A DNA stretch of 64,000 bases from Paenibacillus puerhi (GTDB lineage: Bacteria > Bacillota > Bacilli > Paenibacillales > NBRC-103111): assembly GCF_009846885.1 (NCBI RefSeq), contig NZ_WUWM01000005.1:124001-188000 (forward strand). Direction: 5' to 3'. This document shows, piece after piece, positions 35,948 to 44,555 of this stretch. The translations under genes and the position numbers were made by a program. The notes under the pieces are model-generated. The model did not search any database. It saw nothing but the letters and a program-made list of their open reading frames with translations, and was not told where the DNA came from. Within the stretch, counting starts at the first letter, position 1. Every line of letters starts with the position of its first letter.

Positions 35948-36403
35948 ATGGAACATTCGTTTTTGATGGTGAAGCCTGACGGGGTAAGACGCCAATTGAT
36001 CGGCAACATTGTTCAACGCTTTGAGAACAGAGGGTTTGTGCTGGTCGGCGCCAAGATGATGACGATCTCGAAGGAACAAGCCGAGAAGCATTATGGCCAG
36101 CATAAAGAAAAGCCATTCTTCGGCGAATTGGTCGATTTCATTACATCCGGACCGGTATTCGCCATGATCTGGCAGGGAGACAACCTCATCGAGGTTTCCC
36201 GCATCATGATGGGCAAGACGAATCCGCTGGAAGCGGCTCCGGGGACGATTCGCGGGGACTTCGCTACATATGTCGGGGAGAATGTCATCCATGGCTCCGA
36301 CTCGGCAGAAAGCGCCAAGAGGGAGCTTACTAACTTCTTCACACCGGAGGAGCTGGTCGCTGCCGGCGTGCTGTCATCGACCAAGGAACGGTTGGTCGGC
36401 TGA
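35948..36403 (+). CDS. ndk: Nucleoside diphosphate kinase
   Basis: 151 residues, the typical length. MVKPDGVRR at the N-terminus, [22 protein letters not shown] in the middle, and [16 protein letters not shown] with the catalytic His (about 115). It transfers phosphate between nucleoside triphosphates and diphosphates. Start ATG 35948 after a weak GGAGTGG box. A strong terminator follows at 36444. Confidence 0.96.
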   Translation: MEHSFLMVKPDGVRRQLIGNIVQRFENRGFVLVGAKMMTISKEQAEKHYGQHKEKPFFGELVDFITSGPVFAMIWQGDNLIEVSRIMMGKTNPLEAAPGTIRGDFATYVGENVIHGSDSAESAKRELTNFFTPEELVAAGVLSSTKERLVG

Positions 36404-36443
36404 GATCAGACACCTTATTTATACCCACATGCTAGTTAAACCG

Positions 36444-36471
36444 GCCGGCGCCTTCATGGCGCCGGCTTTTT
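36444..36471 (+). terminator. Intrinsic terminator after ndk
   Basis: GCCGGCGCC (36444-36452) and GGCGCCGGC (36458-36466) form a perfect nine-pair stem with a five-base loop, followed by five T. Confidence 0.93.
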
Positions 36472-36540
36472 CAGGTCTTTCGCACAGTGGCCTCCACCAG
36501 GTGCTGCAGCCCCCTGGCTCATTCCATCCATTCCATCCAC

Positions 36541-37566
36541 TCAATCCGACAAGCCGGCGCACAGAGCGGCCAAGCGATGGCCATGCTGCCGAAACCAGTC
36601 AAGGCTGGCTTTGGCGGCGAGAATCTGTCCGATCACGATGTCGGCGCTGTCGATGCCGTCCCAATAGCGATACAAAAAATGCAGGAACACGTCGCAGCGC
36701 CGCAGCTGAATCAGCAGAGGAAGGACATCCGTCTCCTCGCGGGACAACCGGAATTCGGCTGCATAGCCTTCGATGAAAGCAGCTGCGGCCGGCCAGATCG
36801 CTTCCTCATCCAGATCGCCGAAGATCAGATCCGACAAGGCGACTGCCGGCTCCATCACACGTAAATCCCGGGTGACAAATTCAAAATCCAACACAGCGGT
36901 GATCCGGCCATCTTCCGCACTTAGCATATTCGTCCGGTTCAGATCGCCGTGAATCAGCTGATGCGGCATTGCTTGGAGCTGAGGGAGGCGGGTTCGATAG
37001 GCTGCCAGCCAGTCCCCGATCTTCCCCAAAGCCTCGGCAAGGTCTAAGAACGGTTCAGGCGGCTCCTTGCAAAACTTCAGCGCGTCAGACAGCGCATAAT
37101 ACACATCGGATGCTTGATCAAGCTCGTAATACGGCGGGTATGCCGGCTTTGTTCCCGTGACAATCTGCTCCAAGGCGCGGGTGAGCAGCGCGGTTGTCTG
37201 ACCAAAGGAATATTGCGCGACCCCTGTGCTTAAGGAAGGCCGCTCGCCCTCAATATACCGGAAGAGGACGGCGACTTTCCCGTCTTCGGTGCGTATATAG
37301 GATTCTCCGCTGCGGGAATCGACGGGAGTCGGGACACGGAAGGTCAGCGGCAGCGTATTCAACTGCTTCAGCACAGCAAGCTCGAAGCCCACCTTGGACT
37401 CGTCCCGATGAGTTTCATAGACGCGCAGAACGTAACGGCCGTCCCTGCTATCGACTAGACGCGTCGTATTATTCATTCCGCTCGCTCCCGAGCGCAGGAT
37501 CCCCTCCCCGTCCGGCATCCAGTAAGGAAGAAGACGTGCAAGCTGTTCGTCGTTATTCGTTTTCAT
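36541..37566 (-). CDS. Aminoglycoside phosphotransferase (APH)-family kinase
   Basis: 341 residues. Kinase-like fold with the APH signatures: VLRVYETHRDES early, LIHGDLNRTNML (Brenner-type HGDLNxxN catalytic loop at about 208-219) and ITAVLDFEFVTRDLR (metal-binding D, about 227-241). The family includes antibiotic-modifying enzymes, but also small-molecule and homoserine kinases; resistance is not implied. ATG 37566 has GGAGA seven bases upstream. On the opposite strand from its neighbours, alone, and upstream of the AraR-like gene in reading order. Confidence 0.88.
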   Translation of the reverse strand: MKTNNDEQLARLLPYWMPDGEGILRSGASGMNNTTRLVDSRDGRYVLRVYETHRDESKVGFELAVLKQLNTLPLTFRVPTPVDSRSGESYIRTEDGKVAVLFRYIEGERPSLSTGVAQYSFGQTTALLTRALEQIVTGTKPAYPPYYELDQASDVYYALSDALKFCKEPPEPFLDLAEALGKIGDWLAAYRTRLPQLQAMPHQLIHGDLNRTNMLSAEDGRITAVLDFEFVTRDLRVMEPAVALSDLIFGDLDEEAIWPAAAAFIEGYAAEFRLSREETDVLPLLIQLRRCDVFLHFLYRYWDGIDSADIVIGQILAAKASLDWFRQHGHRLAALCAGLSD

Positions 37567-37659
37567 ACAATCTCCTGTCTAGCATGTTATAAGGGCAGGC
37601 TCTATCGTAACATATTTCCCGGGTTACAAGCACGGGGCCGGATGCGAGTCCGCGTTCCT

Positions 37660-38733
37660 TTATCCCTCGGGATGGACAAGCCTTACCGGAATCACGACAT
37701 GCTGCGGATTGTAGTCGCTGTTCATCTGCTGGCATAGCAGCTCTACGGCCGCTTGAGCCATCCGCTGCTCATCCTGCATCACGAAGGGTACCGGCACAAG
37801 CTCCGGATTATCGAACGAGATCAACTGTACGCTGCCCGGCTCGCTGGATAGCTGCTTTAGGGCGCGCGAGGTCAGGTTGGCCATTTCGGCGGTCAAGGTG
37901 AAGATGGCGGTCACGCTCGAATGCTCGATCAGGAAATTCGAGATGTACGGAAGCGCGTTCTCGCTGCGCAAAATATCTAGCGGGACATGGCACCACAACC
38001 CTTTGTCGATAGAAATACCGCGGTCGATATAAGCCTTCTCGAAGCCGGCTGTCCGGTCTTCGATCGCCGTGTTGGTGTTTTCGGGCGAGATCAGGGCAAT
38101 CCGGCGATGCCCCTGGTCCAGCAAGTAAGTTACCGTCTCGTAGGCGCCTCCCCTATTATCTGAGGTAATGGTGTACGTATCGATGTTCCGTAAATACCGG
38201 TCGATGAATACGAATGGATATTTGTCCAAAGACAGACGCAGGAGCGATTCATTATATTTTTCGTCCTCCGTAGGGAAGACGATCAGGCCCTTGACCCCGA
38301 GCCCTGTCAGTTCCTTGATCGCCTGCGATTCCTCCGCCGAGGATTCGCGGGTAATCCTCAGGATCAACTGGTAACCCGCACGCTGCAGGAAGTATTCGAC
38401 GTGATCGACAAGCTGCTGAATAACGCGGGTTTTCATGGTCGGGATAATAAACCCGACGATATGGCCGCCGGTCGTCCCGGCGGATGCGGCAGACGCGGGC
38501 GTTTCGGCAGAAGGGAGCTGCGAAGCGACGAAGGTGCCCTTACCCTGGATACGTATGACAAGGCCGTCATCCGCGAGGGCCGTCAGTGCATTCTTAACGG
38601 TAATCTTGCTTACCTTGTATTCGTCCATAATTTCCTGCTCGGAGGGAATCCGGTCCCGGGGACGAAGAATACCCGAAGCGATCTGTGCTCGAATATTTTG
38701 TTGGATTTGTTTATACAGCGCTGTTTTGCTCAA
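37660..38733 (-). CDS. AraR-like transcriptional repressor (GntR winged helix plus LacI-type sensor)
   Basis: 357 residues. N-terminal GntR winged helix (about 1-70, SEQEIMDEYKVSKITVKNALTALADDGLVIRIQGKGTFV) joined to a LacI/periplasmic-binding-like domain (about 90-357, IVGFIIPTMKTRV, FVFIDRYLRNIDTYTITSDN, RIALISPENTNTAIEDR). This layout is that of AraR, which represses arabinose and arabinan genes. Divergent from the sugar ABC operon across 129 bases that contain an operator-like palindrome and a cre-like site. A GH43 enzyme in that operon supports an arabinose-type effector. Confidence 0.9.
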   Translation of the reverse strand: MSKTALYKQIQQNIRAQIASGILRPRDRIPSEQEIMDEYKVSKITVKNALTALADDGLVIRIQGKGTFVASQLPSAETPASAASAGTTGGHIVGFIIPTMKTRVIQQLVDHVEYFLQRAGYQLILRITRESSAEESQAIKELTGLGVKGLIVFPTEDEKYNESLLRLSLDKYPFVFIDRYLRNIDTYTITSDNRGGAYETVTYLLDQGHRRIALISPENTNTAIEDRTAGFEKAYIDRGISIDKGLWCHVPLDILRSENALPYISNFLIEHSSVTAIFTLTAEMANLTSRALKQLSSEPGSVQLISFDNPELVPVPFVMQDEQRMAQAAVELLCQQMNSDYNPQHVVIPVRLVHPEG

Positions 38734-38766
38734 TATACCTCACCCTTGGATGGATAAATTTATATT

Positions 38767-38788
38767 TTATAACCAATTTGGTATATAA
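38767..38788. promoter_or_regulatory. Operator-like palindrome between AraR-like gene and ABC operon
   Basis: TTATAACCAATTTGGTATATAA is palindromic over TATAACCAA/TTTGGTATA (one or two mismatches) and sits in the very AT-rich divergent promoter region, where a -10 of either gene could overlap it. It does not match the B. subtilis AraR box (ATTTGTACGTACAAAT) closely, so it is only a candidate. Confidence 0.45.
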
Positions 38789-38818
38789 ATTATATTATAC
38801 ATATATTATAATCCAAAA

Positions 38819-38833
38819 TATAAAGCGTTTACA
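38819..38833 (+). promoter_or_regulatory. cre-like site before the arabinan-type ABC operon
   Basis: TATAAAGCGTTTACA matches the CcpA catabolite-response consensus (WTGNAANCGNWNNCW) at 13 of 15 positions, with the AA-N-CG core and terminal C-A kept. It is 30 bases before the start of the solute-binding protein gene. Confidence 0.6.
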
Positions 38834-38862
38834 ATCATAATCTTAAAGGGAGGCTTTCATGT

Positions 38863-40164
38863 ATGAAGCTTATTCAAGCGACTTGCTCCGTTATTTTGGC
38901 TTCTGGATTGCTTTTATCAGCCTGCGGTGGACCTGATGCGGGAGGCGGCGGCTCCGCTTCTGGGGATGGCGCCGGCGGGACGAGGCTTACGTTCTGGACC
39001 TTTAATGAATTGCACCAAACCTTCATGGAGCATATGGCCAAATCCTGGAACGCGTCGCATCCTGATCGACCTATCGAGCTGGAGGCTACCACCTTCCCTT
39101 ATGACGATGCCCACAATAAACTGCTTGTCGCCTTACAGTCGGGTACGGGGGCTCCCGATCTGGCCGATATTGAAATCAGCAAGATCGGCAATTTCCTGAA
39201 GGGAACTCCGCAGCTTGTAGCGCTGAACGATATCGTCGACCCCGAGAAGGGGAATCTGGTCATGTCCCGGATCGATAATTATGCGAAGGACGGCAAGTAT
39301 TACGGCATCGACTATCATGTCGGGGCGCAGGTCATTTACTACAATAAAGAAATCTTGGATAAGGCCGGGGTGAATGCCGACGATATCAAAACCTGGGACG
39401 ACTTCGCGAAAGCGGGCAAGCAAGTGCTGGAAAAGACGGGTAAGCCGATGACGTCGCTGGAGACGACGGATCAATGGAGCTATTGGCCGATGGTCGTGCA
39501 GCACGGCTCCGACTTCCTCGATAAGGAAGGCAACGTAACCTTGAACAGCTCTGCCAATTTGGAAGCGCTTGCTTATATGCAGCGTCTCGTCCAAGAAAAG
39601 GTGGCCGTGCTCGCTCCCGGTGGGTTCCACCATGCGGAGGAATACTACGGCTTCATGAATAAAGGAGGCGCGGCTTCCGTGTGGATGCCGATGTGGTATA
39701 TGGGGCGCTTCACCGATTATATGCCCGACCTGAAAGGGAAGATCATCATCAAGCCGATGCCCGTATTCAAGCAGGGCGAGAAGCGTTCCTCCGGGATGGG
39801 TGGCACGGGTACGGTCCTCACTAACCAATCGAAGCAGCAGGAAATCGCGAAGCAATTTCTGGCTTACTCTAAAATTTCCAAGGAAGGAAACATTGAGATC
39901 TGGAAGCAGCTTGGCTTTGATCCGATCCGCTCCGATGTATGGAGTGACCCGGCGCTGAAGGAGGATAACAAGTTTACGGCTTATTTCGGCAAACAAATCT
40001 TCGACGTGCTGATCGGCATGAAGGATGAGATCGCGCCGACGAATATTAAGGAACGGACGCCTGCTGTCTCCGACATCGTCAAGACGAAAGTCGTATTCCA
40101 GGTACTGAATGACAAGAAGGACCCGAAGCAGGTGTTGGAGGATGCAGCCAAAAGCATTAAGTAA
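38863..40164 (+). CDS. Sugar ABC transporter solute-binding lipoprotein (family 1)
   Basis: 433 residues. Signal peptide with lipobox LLLSACG (Cys about 21), a Gly/Ser-rich linker, then a type-1 solute-binding protein fold: LTFWTFNELHQTFMEHMAKS, NKLLVALQSGTGAPDLADIEIS, DDIKTWDDFAKAGKQVL. Extracellular lipoprotein binding the sugar for the two following permeases. AAGGGAGG lies ahead of ATG 38863. With the divergent AraR-like regulator and the downstream GH43 enzyme it probably imports arabino-oligosaccharides, an inference. Confidence 0.93.
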   Translation: MKLIQATCSVILASGLLLSACGGPDAGGGGSASGDGAGGTRLTFWTFNELHQTFMEHMAKSWNASHPDRPIELEATTFPYDDAHNKLLVALQSGTGAPDLADIEISKIGNFLKGTPQLVALNDIVDPEKGNLVMSRIDNYAKDGKYYGIDYHVGAQVIYYNKEILDKAGVNADDIKTWDDFAKAGKQVLEKTGKPMTSLETTDQWSYWPMVVQHGSDFLDKEGNVTLNSSANLEALAYMQRLVQEKVAVLAPGGFHHAEEYYGFMNKGGAASVWMPMWYMGRFTDYMPDLKGKIIIKPMPVFKQGEKRSSGMGGTGTVLTNQSKQQEIAKQFLAYSKISKEGNIEIWKQLGFDPIRSDVWSDPALKEDNKFTAYFGKQIFDVLIGMKDEIAPTNIKERTPAVSDIVKTKVVFQVLNDKKDPKQVLEDAAKSIK

Positions 40165-40205
40165 GCAGCGCAGCAAGCTAACGCTTATGAAGGGAGTGAG
40201 CCCGA

Positions 40206-41144
40206 GTGAAAGCTGGCTCTGCTGTACTGGAGGCTAAAGCGAATAAAAAATCCGGCCTAAGAGGCAAATGGTTATATTCAGCTCGGATAGCCCCTTATGT
40301 GTTTGTTCTGCCATTTGTCCTTTCGTTTCTCGTGTTTTTCGCCTACCCGGTTTGGACGACCGCCGTCATGAGCTTTCAGGAGGTGCTGCCGGGGCAAACC
40401 CGGTTTATAGGCTTTGAAAACTACGCGAACCTGTGGAGCGATTCCTTCTCCTCCGCGCTGCTCAACAGCAGCAGGTACACGTTCTGGACGCTGCTTATCC
40501 TGGTGCCCGTCCCGTTGGTGCTGGCCGTCTTCTTGAACTCCAAGCTGATGAGATGGAGCACGTTCTTCCGCTCGACGCTGTTTATCCCTACCTTGACCTC
40601 GGTTGTAGTCGCAGGCACCATCTTCCGGCTTGTGTTCGGTTCTTTGGATGACTCGGTGATGAACGGCTTCCGCCACTTGTTCGGGCTGCCGACGGTCAAC
40701 TGGCTGGCCGATTCCTCCCTTGGGATGCTCGTGCTGGTCGTGCTGGCTGTCTGGCGTTATCTGGGAGTCAATCTCATCTATTATTTGTCAGCCCTCCAGA
40801 GCATTCCGCATGAGCTATACGAGGCGGCCGATATCGACGGCGCGAGCACCTGGGACAAATTCAGCCGCATCACGCTTCCGCTTCTCAAGCCGGTGGCCAT
40901 CTATGTCATTACCATTAGCATTTACGGCGGTTATTCCATGTTTACGGAAAGCTTCATTCTATGGAACGGCAACCGCTCGCCCAATGATATCGGCTTGACG
41001 ATGATCGGCCTGCTGTACCGGGAAGGCATCGAAAAGAACAATCTGGGCTTCGGTTCGGCCATCGGCCTGACGCTTCTTGCCCTTACGCTGTTCATTAACA
41101 TCATCCAGCTGCGGTTCTTCGGGTTGTTCCGAAAGGAGGAGTAA
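40206..41144 (+). CDS. Sugar ABC transporter permease (MalF-type)
   Basis: 312 residues, six predicted helices. EAA loop YEAADIDGASTWDKFSRITLP (about 201-221). GTG start at 40206 after GGGAGTGAG. Forms the channel with the next gene product, which begins four bases beyond its stop; no ATPase gene is nearby. Confidence 0.92.
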   Translation: MKAGSAVLEAKANKKSGLRGKWLYSARIAPYVFVLPFVLSFLVFFAYPVWTTAVMSFQEVLPGQTRFIGFENYANLWSDSFSSALLNSSRYTFWTLLILVPVPLVLAVFLNSKLMRWSTFFRSTLFIPTLTSVVVAGTIFRLVFGSLDDSVMNGFRHLFGLPTVNWLADSSLGMLVLVVLAVWRYLGVNLIYYLSALQSIPHELYEAADIDGASTWDKFSRITLPLLKPVAIYVITISIYGGYSMFTESFILWNGNRSPNDIGLTMIGLLYREGIEKNNLGFGSAIGLTLLALTLFINIIQLRFFGLFRKEE

Positions 41145-41148
41145 TGCC

Positions 41149-41994
41149 ATGACAGGTAAGCATGCTTCATGGCCGCGGACGGGACTGCTCGTTCTCTTGT
41201 TCGTCCTGCTGGCCGTTTTTGCCCTGTTTCCGTTATACAGTCTGGCGCTCGCATCATTCAAGCCGTCCAAGGAGCTGCTGCGGCTTGGGCTGAATCTGAA
41301 GCTCCAGCCGGAGCTGCTGACCGTCAAGAACTATATGTTCTTATTTTCGGCCTCTGCCAAAAAATACATGCAGTGGTACCAAAACAGTATCCTCATTTCA
41401 CTGGTGTACACGGCCTTATGTCTGCTGCTGTCCTCGATGGTGGGCTATGGGCTGTCGATGTACCGGTTCATCGGGAGGAACGTTGTTTTCGTACTTGTTC
41501 TGCTCGTGATGATGGTCCCGGTCGAGATCATTATGCTGCCGCTCTACAAGCAAATGATTGCATTCCGGCTGATCGATACGTTCAGCGGCGTGATTCTGCC
41601 GTTCGTGGTGGCCCCGCTGCCGATCTTCTTCTTTATGCAGTATGCAAGCGGGCTGCCGAAGGACTTCATGGACGCGGGACGAATCGACGGCTGCTCCGAG
41701 TACGGGATCTTCTTCCGCATCATGATGCCGCTGATGGCGCCGGCATTTGCCGCGATGGCGATCTTGCAGGCGATGGCCAGCTGGAACAGCTTCGTATGGC
41801 CGTTGATCGTAATCAAATCAAGCGGGAAAATGACGCTGCCGATCGGTCTCGCCAGCCTCATCACGCCTTACGGCAACAATTACGATATTCTTATCGCGGG
41901 GTCCGTGCTGGCTATCCTGCCGATCCTCATCGTATTCGTCTTTTTCCAGCGGTATTTTGTGTCGGGCCTGACGGTCGGGGGCGTCAAAGGTTGA
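41149..41994 (+). CDS. Sugar ABC transporter permease (MalG-type)
   Basis: 281 residues, six predicted helices, EAA loop MDAGRIDGCSEYGIFFRIMMP and the typical end RYFVSGLTVGGVKG. AAGGAGGAG lies eight bases before ATG 41149. It pairs with the preceding permease. Its stop overlaps a possible TTG start of the GH43 gene. Confidence 0.92.
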   Translation: MTGKHASWPRTGLLVLLFVLLAVFALFPLYSLALASFKPSKELLRLGLNLKLQPELLTVKNYMFLFSASAKKYMQWYQNSILISLVYTALCLLLSSMVGYGLSMYRFIGRNVVFVLVLLVMMVPVEIIMLPLYKQMIAFRLIDTFSGVILPFVVAPLPIFFFMQYASGLPKDFMDAGRIDGCSEYGIFFRIMMPLMAPAFAAMAILQAMASWNSFVWPLIVIKSSGKMTLPIGLASLITPYGNNYDILIAGSVLAILPILIVFVFFQRYFVSGLTVGGVKG

Positions 41995-42104
41995 ATTCCT
42001 TCGCTCGGAAGACGGTGGTACCGGTTGTATTAAGCGGTCTGGTGATCGGAGCGTTTCTGTTCACCAGGCCCAACCTAACAGAGAATAAAGGAGCAGGAGC
42101 TATC

Positions 42105-43097
42105 ATGAGAGACAATTCTATCGCAGACCTTCAACCGGTTATCGAGCAGAGGGCCGATCCATGGGTGTATAAGCATACGGACGGCTACTATTACTTTACC
42201 GCTTCGGTGCCGGAGTATGACCGTATCGAGGTACGTCGGGCGAGGAGCCTGGAGGGCTTGGCGAAGGCCGAGCCGAAGACAGTTTGGCGAAAGCACGAAA
42301 GCGGGCCGCTTAGCGCCAATATTTGGGCCCCCGAGATCCATTATATCGAGGGGAAATGGTACATTTATTTTGCCGCCGCGCGTACGACGGAGACGAATGA
42401 AGGCTTGTTCGATCATCGGATGTACGTTCTGGAGAATGCCGGAAGCCATCCTCTTGAGGGGGCTTGGGAAGAAAAAGGGCAGATTCGCACGAAGTGGGAA
42501 AGCTTCTCGCTGGACGCGACGACCTTTGAGCATCGCGGGGTGCGTTACCTCGTATGGGCTCAGAAAGCGCCGGACATCCCGGGCAATTCCAATCTTTATA
42601 TTTCCGAAATGAGCAATCCGTGGACGCTGCGAGGAGAGCAGGTCATGCTCACCAAGCCGGAATATGCCTGGGAGATTATCGGCTTCAAGGTGAATGAAGG
42701 GGCGGCTGTGCTCAAGCGAGGCGGACGTATATTTATCTCCTTCTCGGCCAGCGCGACCGACGCCAACTATTGTATGGGGCTGCTGGAGGCTGACGAGAAA
42801 GCCAATCTGCTGGACCCGGCGTCGTGGAGAAAGTCGGAGCAGCCCGTGCTTCGTACGAATGAAGAAGCCGGAATATTCGGACCTGGGCATAACAGCTTCA
42901 CCAAATCGGAGGACGGGCAGGATGATGTGATCGTGCTTCACGCGCGCAAGTATCGCGACATCGTCGGGGACCCGCTGTATGACCCGAATCGGCACACCTT
43001 CATACGCAAGCTGCTGTGGACGCAGGACGGCACTCCGGATCTGCATGCCTCCGTCTATGGAAGGCCGGCCGAAGCGGAGGCCGGCGGCAGCAGATAG
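42105..43097 (+). CDS. Family 43 glycoside hydrolase (arabinofuranosidase/xylosidase type)
   Basis: 330 residues, five-bladed beta-propeller family. Catalytic positions fit GH43: Asp18 in EQRADPWVY (general base), Asp in SLDATTFEH (pKa modulator) and a Glu in VNEGAAVL (general acid). NIWAPEIHYIEGKWYIYFAA is typical. ATG 42105 follows AAAGGAGCAGGAG. The same frame is open upstream to a TTG at 41991, which would add a basic start and the hydrophobic stretch VVPVVLSGLVIGAFLF, giving a secreted or anchored form. Probably releases arabinose or xylose from imported or external oligosaccharides; last sugar gene of the operon. Confidence 0.9.
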   Translation: MRDNSIADLQPVIEQRADPWVYKHTDGYYYFTASVPEYDRIEVRRARSLEGLAKAEPKTVWRKHESGPLSANIWAPEIHYIEGKWYIYFAAARTTETNEGLFDHRMYVLENAGSHPLEGAWEEKGQIRTKWESFSLDATTFEHRGVRYLVWAQKAPDIPGNSNLYISEMSNPWTLRGEQVMLTKPEYAWEIIGFKVNEGAAVLKRGGRIFISFSASATDANYCMGLLEADEKANLLDPASWRKSEQPVLRTNEEAGIFGPGHNSFTKSEDGQDDVIVLHARKYRDIVGDPLYDPNRHTFIRKLLWTQDGTPDLHASVYGRPAEAEAGGSR

Positions 43098-43283
43098 ATG
43101 GGCCGGTCAGTCAGGACCGACATCGTGATCGACGCATGCCCCGAGCGTTGGATTGCCCGATGGGGAGAGGAGCAGAGGCCTGCTTGCGCTTTTTCCAAGC
43201 GATGCGCGCATTTGAACTTTTCTTCAAAAAACGATACATTGAAGAATAGGGTGTTCAAACAGACGCAAAAGGGAGCGAATACG

Positions 43284-44402
43284 ATGCGTGATCCTAGACT
43301 GAAGCAATTTGCCAAAAATTTGGTCAGCTACTCCGTGGATGTTCAGCCGGGTGAGAACGTGCTGATCGAGATGATCGGGCTGCCCGATCAAGAATTGACC
43401 AAGTGCCTGATCGAGGAGGTTTATGCAGCCGGAGGGTTTCCTTTCCTAGAATTCCGCCATCCCGAAGTCACACGGAGCCTGATGCTTGGCGGAACCGAGG
43501 AGCTGTATACGCAGCTGGCGGAGCTGGAGCTGAACCGGATGAAGAAGATGCATGCGTATCTGGCTGTACGAAGCGGCGACAACATTACGGAAACGTCCGA
43601 TGTTCCTGCCGAGAAAATGAGCTTGTATACGAGGCTGTTCCAGCGTCCGGTAACGGATTGGCGCGTCAATCATACCAAATGGTGCATCATGCGTTATCCG
43701 AATCCGTCGATGGCGCAGCTTGCCAGTACGAGTACGGAGGCGTTCGAGGACTTTTACTTCCAGGTCTGCAACCTGGATTACAGCAAGATGTCCGCGGCTA
43801 TGGATGCTCTAGTCGCACGGATGGAGCGTACCCGCCAGGTTCGTCTGCTCGGCCCGGGCGCAACGGATCTGACCTTCTCGATCGAAGGGATACCGGCGAT
43901 CAAGTGTGCAGGCAAAAATAATATTCCGGACGGGGAAGTATTCACCGTACCGGTAAAAAATTCGGTGAATGGCGTGATTGCCTACAATACGCCGACGATC
44001 TATCAAGGCACTTCATTCGAGAACATCACGCTTCGGTTCGAGAACGGCAAGATTGTGGAAGCGACAGGCAGCGATACCGGAAAGCTGAACGATATTCTGG
44101 ATACTGACGAGGGCGCGCGTTATATCGGCGAGTTCGCGATAGGCGTCAATCCGTACATCCAGAAGCCGATGAAGGATATCTTGTTCGACGAGAAAATTGA
44201 CGGCAGCATTCACTTCACCCCGGGCAATGCGTATGAGGATGCGGATAACGGCAACCGGTCATCCGTTCATTGGGACATGGTGCTTATTCAACGGCCGGAG
44301 TATGGAGGCGGGGAGATTTACTTCGACGGAGAATTGGTACGCAAGGACGGACGGTTCGTGACAGCCGATCTGGAGCCTTTGAATCCCGAGAATCTCAAGT
44401 AA
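43284..44402 (+). CDS. M29-type aminopeptidase
   Basis: 372 residues from ATG 43284 (AAAGGGAG upstream). It matches the aminopeptidase T / PepS family: FAKNLVSYSVDVQPGENVLIEM near the start, EFRHPEV, SIHFTPGNAYED with metal-ligand residues, SSVHWDMVLIQRP and IYFDGELVRKDGRF near the end (His and Asp). A cytosolic metalloaminopeptidase that removes N-terminal residues from peptides. It follows the GH43 gene by 186 bases in a gap with no clear gene, and may have its own promoter. A large inverted repeat closes it at 44495-44546. Confidence 0.92.
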   Translation: MRDPRLKQFAKNLVSYSVDVQPGENVLIEMIGLPDQELTKCLIEEVYAAGGFPFLEFRHPEVTRSLMLGGTEELYTQLAELELNRMKKMHAYLAVRSGDNITETSDVPAEKMSLYTRLFQRPVTDWRVNHTKWCIMRYPNPSMAQLASTSTEAFEDFYFQVCNLDYSKMSAAMDALVARMERTRQVRLLGPGATDLTFSIEGIPAIKCAGKNNIPDGEVFTVPVKNSVNGVIAYNTPTIYQGTSFENITLRFENGKIVEATGSDTGKLNDILDTDEGARYIGEFAIGVNPYIQKPMKDILFDEKIDGSIHFTPGNAYEDADNGNRSSVHWDMVLIQRPEYGGGEIYFDGELVRKDGRFVTADLEPLNPENLK

Positions 44403-44494
44403 CGGGCGATGGAGCAGGAGGGTCCATATGAATCCGAGTGTTAAATAATCAGATGGATCTTCCGCGGCCGCAGCAAGGAAGCGGACTAACGTAA

Positions 44495-44546
44495 AGAGGC
44501 CCTGTCCGGGCGAGAGTGGATGCTCTCTCAACCGGGCAGGGCCTCT
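44495..44546. terminator. Large inverted repeat between aminopeptidase and TagO-like gene
   Basis: AGAGGCCCTGTCCGG (44495-44509) pairs with the inverted copy ending GGGCAGGGCCTCT (44534-44546), with a small internal mismatch. It lies between two convergent genes and likely stops transcription from both. Confidence 0.8.
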
Positions 44547-44555
44547 GCGGTTTGT

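Noticed and set aside
41169..42104. Upstream extension of the GH43 frame through the MalG-type permease
   Set aside because: The stretch is out of frame with a clear permease gene and contains no protein signature; only the segment from 41991 on is considered a possible start region.
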